Source: Endomychus coccineus
Taxonomy: Eukaryota; Arthropoda; Insecta; Coleoptera; Endomychidae
Assembly: GCA_958510875.1 (NCBI GenBank)
Contig: OY294069.1
Location: 176,806,868-176,870,867, forward strand
Direction: 5' to 3'
Length of the DNA stretch: 64,000 nucleotides
The notes under the pieces were generated by a model that saw nothing but the letters and a program-made list of their open reading frames with translations, ran no database searches and was not told the DNA's origin. This document shows, piece by piece, positions 57,650 through 64,000 of the stretch (the first letter of the stretch is position 1; each line of letters starts with the position of its first letter). The translations under genes were made by a program, and so were the position numbers.

Positions 57650-60600
57650 GATAAAACTTAATGTTTTAAATTACCTTAGCTCCCCGCGTCCACCTTTTGT
57701 TAGCATAATTTTCCAATTTCGGAGCTCTTCCTTGTCACAAACGAAAAACGTGTTATATTAGTTATAACTGTATCGAAAAATCAAATGTATTTTAGAGAAA
57801 TGTTGCAATTTCCTCTGAATATTTTTGCGTACGACAGTTTGAGAAACAAAAACTGAACATATACTCTGCAACTTAAACATAGACTCTTGTGCGTTTCGAA
57901 GTATACTCTGAGCCGTTGAAAAAGTTACTTTACAATTTTAGTATGAGGTTACGTCCTTAATTGCGAAAGTAGTTTTAGCTGAATGATTTGCAATAATTCT
58001 CATCAATTTTGAAATATCCATAAGATTAATCCACATTGTGTGTATACAATATCTAATTGTATCTTCAGTTCTGTAGAATATTTTTCAATTTTTATAGAAA
58101 AAAGGTTGGTCTTGATAGACATGGCGAGACAAACAGACGAAAAACACCGAGCCTTGTAACATAATACCAAGCTAGAAGAAGACGGTGCATTAGAAGCTCC
58201 CGGAAATATTTTACAATGAGAATAATGTAGTTTGAACAATTTCTTATTCAACAAAATAGTTATTTGTATCAACAGTGTTGAAAATGCAATGTTGTCGAAC
58301 GAAGACTAGAGTTGCTATTGTTTTGAGTCCGACATAAAAATTTTTGAGACGTGTTAAGGGCGGTTCAAACTTGCTAAGAAGAGCTATATCCCAATTGCTC
58401 GATGGCTCCAAACAACAACACTTTCAGTTATACCCCATTGAACACATTTGGGGTATAACTGAAAGCTATTACACGGATTCCGGTGAAACATTTGTAAATT
58501 CGGGGAAAGGTCAGTGTCTACGTGTAAAATAAACATTGAAAATCTGGTCAATCTGACAACACTGACGTCGTTTCTTTCTTAACGTGAACAGGCTTTATAT
58601 CGCAAGGTGCTTTTTTTTATTCTTACGCCATTCAAATTCACATACTTACGTGGATACATTCAATATACATACTCATGGTGTTTCTACTTCACACGAGGTA
58701 CTAACATATTGCGCCAGATTTCTCTTTTTACAGCTGCCGTTGTTCGAATGCAAGCGATCACACGAATAAAACGCTTATAATTAACGCTCTGGCAATGGGC
58801 AAGGTGCTTGTATCGGCGAGAGAAGTTTTTCGGTCGTCATTATAAGTCACGCTTTGGGCGAAATTATTGTTTGGCAATAATATATCGCCGCGTTATCTAA
58901 CCTTTTCAAACATGTGAAAGAAGTAATAATTTTACAACAACGCGCGTGTGCCACTTCGCGACAGGTTTCCCCGCTGCATTAATACAGCGGTCATTGTGAG
59001 CACAAGCACCTGCTATCTGCAGATCGCAGGAAAAATGCCGCTGGTCGAAAGCAATCCTCTTCCTGGAATTTACAGTTACTTTATAGCACACACCGTTTGC
59101 TGTGGGGCGTCGCTCGTTTTAAATCGGTTATACACTATACAACACACGATACATTGCAGTTAGTGCAGAACAATCCAGGATAATATATTGTCACTTTTAT
59201 CGCAATAGGAGGATGTATATCAAAAATGATAAATCTTCAGGAGATGCAAAAACATTGATAGCTACTAAGCGATTTGTATGTCAATGATGAGATGTTGTTA
59301 GTCATTTTACTTCAATCACTATACATAGTACAAGAGGGGCAAGGTGAAAAGTTTCTTAAAAATTATTTGGGGTCATAAAGCTGTATAACGGTGAATAAAC
59401 AAGCAACATACACTTTTTAACTCTTGTAATTTTTTTCGAATAAATTAATCCCTTCCGAATTACAGCCCCTTTTTAAATGTCTAATTTCATACTTGGATGT
59501 TGTTGTCCCACGCACGAAATACCATTATTTAAAATAATTGTTTTATCAACTTTTACGAAAGGTAAGAGGTTGAAAATTTGGTAAGCTGTTCATTAACTAT
59601 TAAAGAAGATGATCCCGTGAAAAAAATAGAGCATTACCGCACCACAACTTTTTTAGGGCTATTTTACAAAAGTGCTTGTTTTTGCATTAAGCTGCGGTTT
59701 GCAAAAAGTGTACATACGATCTTGCTGAAATTTTGTGAGGTGCTTGGTGGGCACAAAAGCTACAACCTATTTCAGCTCTTAATCTTTAGAACAACAACAG
59801 TTATGATTATTTGAAATTTCGAGCCAAAATTGATGGTTTTTTGCAATTTGCGGGGTCACCGCTGATCCAATCGGGTTCATTCGCAGCGCATTTTATCCGT
59901 TGTTTCACGACGCATAAGCTTATTAAGAGCTTTTTTCTTTTTACCTCAACCCGACGATGTCCGACGCGAAAAACCGGTTTTAGCCATTTTTACCATTTTT
60001 TTTGGACCTGTTGCGAAGAATAAAAAGTGTTAGATTTTAGTTCCTTCAATTTGTATTATGATCTTCTACTTAAAGCAATTTTTTTCTCCGAACTCAGAAT
60101 TAAAAACTCCAAAAAGCTAATTCTATCACTCTATTAAGCTTTACTTAGCAAGTAAATAAAGCGGATTTAATATCATTCTGTGTCTTTTTATCCAACTTAT
60201 CACAACAACAATAACAATTAACAACAATAAGCTATTAGCTATCCGAGATTTAAACTAAACAATACAATGAAGGTTCTAGTATTGTCCCTTGTAAAATACA
60301 TTATGAAAGCGTGAAAGCATTAATTTTCATTACAATATTACTGTAGACCTAATAACGATTGAGAAATTAATTGCAACATTATAAGAAATATTACTGTTTC
60401 CTAGAAATGCTTATTTTAATGCGTACTCAATAAACTAGTAATGCGAGATTTGGTATTAACCATTAACGTTGCTTCCTAGGTTATCTATAAATAACAACAT
60501 TACACATTCAGAAAATAGTCGCGCTCTGCAAAAACTGATTAGTTTAGCATGCAACGCTAATAAGGTGCAAAATAATTAATTACAATTGGCGATAAAAACG

Positions 60601-61140
60601 GTAGCAAGTGGCGCCACAATTGTTTATTATTTCTATAATTTATTCCAGTTGAAATGCAAATAGAATTTTTTTCATTACAAAGTTGTTCGATCAGCGGAAC
60701 GTTCTCCACGTGGACGTAAGTACCTAATTTATGTTGAAAAATGTTCGTTAAATGTGTGTTCGAATAGTTGGATGGTAATATTATGCAGATTTATGCGATC
60801 GTTGGGTAATAGCCAGCACATACATACCGACGAAATTAATTCGGAGATGAAATTTTAAATAGAGAATAGGAACAGATTCTCACACTTATTATAAAATGAA
60901 CAGGCGATAATTAAACGTTCCAAACAGATTTGCATGCTGTTGACATTGAAGAATGCGCTAACATAGACGGAAGAGTGTTACGTCATTTTAGTCGAAACCG
61001 ACAGATATGAATCGCTGATGTGTGCTTTTAAAAAACTATGCAATATACTGTGTGAATTGTTCGTATGTATTTGATCGATACATCGTCCTTAGATATCCAA
61101 GGATCGATCGATGGCAGTATCTATATGCAGCAAGGTACAC
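57650..61140. other. No recognised gene; one strong hairpin
   Basis: Non-coding by eye. A perfect 16-bp-arm hairpin lies at 58421-58465. A GC-richer patch with several CpGs at about 58900-59110 could be a promoter or first exon, but no protein was recognised. Frames at 59578-60023 are unrecognised and probably repeat-derived. Confidence 0.4.
58421..58465. repeat. Perfect 16-bp stem, 13-nt loop hairpin
   Basis: CTTTCAGTTATACCCC at 58421-58436 is exactly inverted at 58450-58465. It resembles a small inverted-repeat remnant. No protein or RNA family is assigned. Confidence 0.85.
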
Positions 61141-61150
61141 TTTGGATATA

Positions 61151-62566
61151 CTGGGTTCCCCATTTTATATTATTAATAAATTCCCTACGAGATAACTAAA
61201 TAGGTTGTTCTCTGTGGAATTATCTTCTGTAGTCTTTGGGATTCAAGTAAATTATTACTCAAGTAGGCGCCTGTCACAAATAAATTTTAAATTAATAATT
61301 TCGTGGAACGCCATTTTTCTACGAGAAGTTTGTTAGTTTTCATCAATAATTATTTAATTTTTTTGCTTTGAGACATTATTTCAACATTCGTTTGAACTTC
61401 ATGGATCACTCAGTCCAACAATGTGTGTTTTGTGTAGAAATTTACATAAGAAGCAATTCGATAGCAGAAGTTAGGCGTGCATTCCGGCGTCAGTTTAATA
61501 ACAACAATAGGGGTCACGCGCTAAATCGTAAAACTGTTAAGTTATGGGTTCGTCATTGGCGTGAAAATTGTTCTGTACAAAATTTGAAGAAGCCTGGACG
61601 TCGAAGAACAGTTCGTACACCAAAAAATATTGAACGAGTTAGAATTGCGTTTACGAGGAGTCCTAAAATGTCTGCTAATCGACAAACCCTTATCCTAGGA
61701 ATATCGAAGGGAAGCTTAGATCGAATTCTTCAAAGGGATTCAAAATTTCACCCCTATAAATACCAAATGGAACCAGCACCTTAGCAATCAAGATAAAGAA
61801 GCAAGGTTAGCATTTTGTCAAGAATTTTTGGATTTACATCAAGGAGCAATTCACAGTCTCCTAATGACCGACGAAGCAAATTTTTATTTGAGCGGCATGG
61901 TCAATAAACAATTTTAGATACTGGTCAAATGAAAATCCTCGTTAAATCTTTACACAGAACCTCCATAATCCAAAAGTTGTTGTGTGGTGTGGAGTAAGAT
62001 CTTTTGTATTATTGGCCCTTATTTTTTTGAGGATGAAAATAACCGCGCTGTAACAGTAACATCCGAGCGCTACGTTAATATGCTAGAGACATTTCTCATT
62101 CCAGAATCAAATAGACGAGGATTACTAAACAATGCCTTGTTATTCCAACAAGATGGGGCAACAGCTCATACCGCCAGAAACTCAATGAGGGTCCTGCGAG
62201 AAATTTTTAATGATGGCCGACTCATTTCTCGATTCGGAGATTTGCCTTGGCCTTCGAGGCCCCCCGACTCAACGGCACCCGATTTTTTCCTGTGGGGATA
62301 TTTAAAAGCCAAAGTGTTTGCGAGTGGTCCAGGTACAATCGAGGAACTGAAAGTCAAAATTCGTGAAGAAGTTGAAGGAATAGACGAAGGTTTGCTACGC
62401 CGTGTAATGAACCACTTTTTATCTAATATTGAAAAATGTGTTGAAGTTGGTAGAGGTCATTTAGAAGACGTGATTTTTAAAAGTTAGAATTAAATTAGCC
62501 AAATATTTATAAGTTATCATAATTAATTCAAATATTAAAATGGGTAGTCTATTATGGGGAACCCAG
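61151..62566 (+). mobile_element. Mariner-type transposon with both ends, inactivated
   Basis: The ends are CTGGGTTCCCCAT at 61151-61163 and its exact inverse at 62554-62566, each flanked by TA (61149-61150 and 62567-62568), the target preference of Tc1/mariner. The 1416-bp length is typical of the group. It contains one transposase gene broken by a frameshift and stops. Confidence 0.9.
61401..62487 (+). pseudogene. Mariner-like transposase, frameshifted
   Basis: The gene starts MDHSVQQCVFCVEIYIRSNS and carries an N-terminal helix-turn-helix region of the DUF4817 type (AEVRRAFRRQFNNN, then LNRKTVKLWVRHW). At about 61750-61790 the frame shifts and continues as NQDKEARLAFCQEFLDLHQG, then LLMTDEANFYLSG with the first catalytic Asp. 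Stops near 61915 follow. The last frame (61984-62487) has FQQDGATAHTARNSM with the second Asp and PPDSTAPDFFLWGYLK with the third. About 42 residues separate the last two if the APDFF Asp is used, longer than DD34D mariners. It ends DVIFKS. Inactive, but clearly recognisable. Confidence 0.88.
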
Positions 62567-62569
62567 TAC

Positions 62570-62885
62570 AAGGGAAGGACCCTCTTAATATTGCTGCCAT
62601 CGATAATCTTATCTCTGAAACACAACAATGGGCGCATTCTGCTTGATCTCAATACCAAAGAGGCTACGGGCAAGACGGATTTCCAGCTGTAGTTCGAAGA
62701 AAATGTGCCCTAGAATTAATTTTCGTTGCAGGAAGTTTACTCTTGGTGTTTTCCTTCCAGCCGGAAGATAGCTACATACCAACCAATTCTAAAAAGGGCG
62801 AAAAATAATCTTTTTAAAAATTATAGACTCTTTGTACTATATGTGTTATCTAGAGTAATAGTAATCGATCTCATCCAATAGCTAG
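62570..62885 (+). pseudogene. LINE RT N-terminal fragment
   Basis: Plus-strand frames read KEATGK and DGFPAVVRRKCALELIF, then FPSSRKIATYQPILKRAKN and YRLFVLYVLSRVI. This is the start of a jockey/CR1-like RT, as in the fragment at 54980-55430. It starts right beside the mariner right end, so the mariner may have inserted in or next to it. Confidence 0.55.
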
Positions 62886-62889
62886 AGGG

Positions 62890-64000
62890 CTCTAAAATAA
62901 TACCCTCAATATAGCAAGGCCTGAACGCTTAGTTTAAAGTCAGTGTGACGTCATCAACAAGAGGCTTTGAAAACATACGTAGCATACGACAGTATAATGG
63001 CGGGAAGCCGTTCTTGATTGTGATAGTTGGTATACATTAGAATTAAACAGAGTTATAACTCTCTTTATTGTGGAAAATAATATGTTGCACCTGCTTCTAA
63101 GGTGTCCTCGTGTATTTTTACCTGTGAATAAGTGAATTCCAAAGTGTTGGGGAAATAAAGCACTAAAATAGGTTCAACCTTCCATCTCTGGCGCAGTTGG
63201 ACGGATTGAGATGCGGTTTTCTGCATTCGATTGCATTTCTACAGCCAAAAAATGCATTTTTCTGATTGCACTTTTTGAGGTAAATAAAAAAAACGGGCTC
63301 GAAAAGGTTTCTCAGGTTCCATTGGACCATCCCCGGGGTATACGGCGGTACTCACGCCCTGGATATCGATGAATTTCATAAAAAAAATTTTTTTTAATGC
63401 TTGTCAACTGAGTGAGGATATAAATGTCACGCCTCCGTTGGCGTGAATTCTTAAATGAGGCCTTTTTTGACTTGGAAGCCTGTAACTGTTGAGCAAAAAT
63501 AGCTAACGTAAGACACTCGGTTATGAGAACATCTTTAAAAAAAATCTAGTTCAAAAAAATGTATTGTTTGTAGCATTTTTTTGTTGGTGTATTGTTATTT
63601 TAACGAATGAATGAAATTCATCTTATTAAGGGGATCTCTCGAAATTTTGGAGACGACCAAAATCCGAGAGACATAAAAATTAGATATATAATCAGAGAAG
63701 CAAATAAAAAGCTCAAAGTTTACCAGGGATGTACAAAACAGTTTGTTTAAGGGTAAATATGTTAAATAGCCGTACAATTATTTTCTTTCTTATTTTTATT
63801 TCTTTTTAATAATATTTACTTTTCTTAATTTTAGTTGCTTAAAATAACTTCTAATAAAAATGAAAAATAAATTTAGTCTCCTGTTCTCCGTTTTATTATT
63901 ATTAAAATTCGCTTTATACTGTGATTTTATACTGTTATCATTATATTTCTAATATGATTTTTTTTCTTCCAATTCTAAGGTAAGATTATTAAAACATTTA
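62890..64000. other. No recognised gene
   Basis: AT-rich sequence to the window edge, with homopolymer T and A runs. No frame is supported. Confidence 0.4.

Noticed and set aside
58900..59110. CpG-richer patch with a minus frame containing several Cys, considered as the missing BAMBI ectodomain exon
   Set aside because: It lacks the CYC and GYMC motifs and suitable splice sites, so no link to BAMBI can be supported.
1..64000. CRISPR arrays, bacterial operons or ribosome-binding sites
   Set aside because: The region is eukaryotic with spliced genes; no regularly spaced short repeats with unique spacers were seen.

Overview
The window is animal nuclear DNA, almost certainly from an insect, and a beetle is my best guess. 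The reasons are AT-rich intergenic DNA, GT-AG introns of 52 bp to about 1.8 kb, four genes with clear metazoan/insect relatives, and a dense mix of TA-flanked inverted-repeat transposons, RNase H-bearing LINEs and Penelope-like elements. The order is not proven by sequence alone. It is an ordinary gene-poor region in which mobile-element debris outweighs host genes.

Host genes: (1) a TESK-type protein kinase (relative of Drosophila center divider), plus strand, four exons at 24715-30487; the exon with the glycine loop is not visible. (2) A three-exon BCL7 gene, minus strand, 40855-40305, assembled here from splice sites. (3) Intronless Dcp1, plus strand, 41177-42355, divergent from BCL7 across a 321-bp gap that probably holds both promoters. 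(4) The last three exons of a BAMBI-like TGF-beta pseudoreceptor, minus strand, 53174-51138; its 5' exon(s) were not found. The genes have unrelated roles (cofilin kinase signalling, SWI/SNF chromatin remodelling, mRNA decapping, BMP/activin antagonism), so they share a neighbourhood, not a pathway.

Layout: 1-7.2 kb, no recognised gene, with duplicated segments and a scrambled tandem repeat. 7.3-9.0 kb, a decayed inverted-repeat DNA transposon. 9.8-10.5 kb, a tyrosine-recombinase remnant beside two long hairpins. 12.2-24.2 kb, several LINE fragments, including one with RNase H (17-18.3 kb) bracketed by direct repeats and one with its parts in permuted order (22-24 kb). 24.7-30.5 kb, TESK. 30.9-36.4 kb, a cluster of inverted-repeat elements containing a nearly intact transposon (32060-34603) with 33-bp terminal repeats and a 576-aa spliced transposase. 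37.9-40.1 kb, a higher-order AT-rich tandem repeat. 40.3-42.4 kb, BCL7/Dcp1. 42.8-45.97 kb, a head-to-head pair of Penelope-like elements with a LINE between them. 46.3-47.3 kb, a foldback element with a 9-bp target duplication. 50-54.3 kb, BAMBI, surrounded by seven copies of an 18-nt motif matching a tRNA-Lys primer-binding site. 54.9-57.7 kb, RT fragments. 61.15-62.57 kb, a broken mariner-type element with both ends.

The most interesting structures are the 32-34.6 kb transposon, the inverted Penelope pair with possible hammerhead-ribozyme cores, and the repeated primer-binding-site motif around BAMBI. All coordinates of spliced genes were derived by eye.
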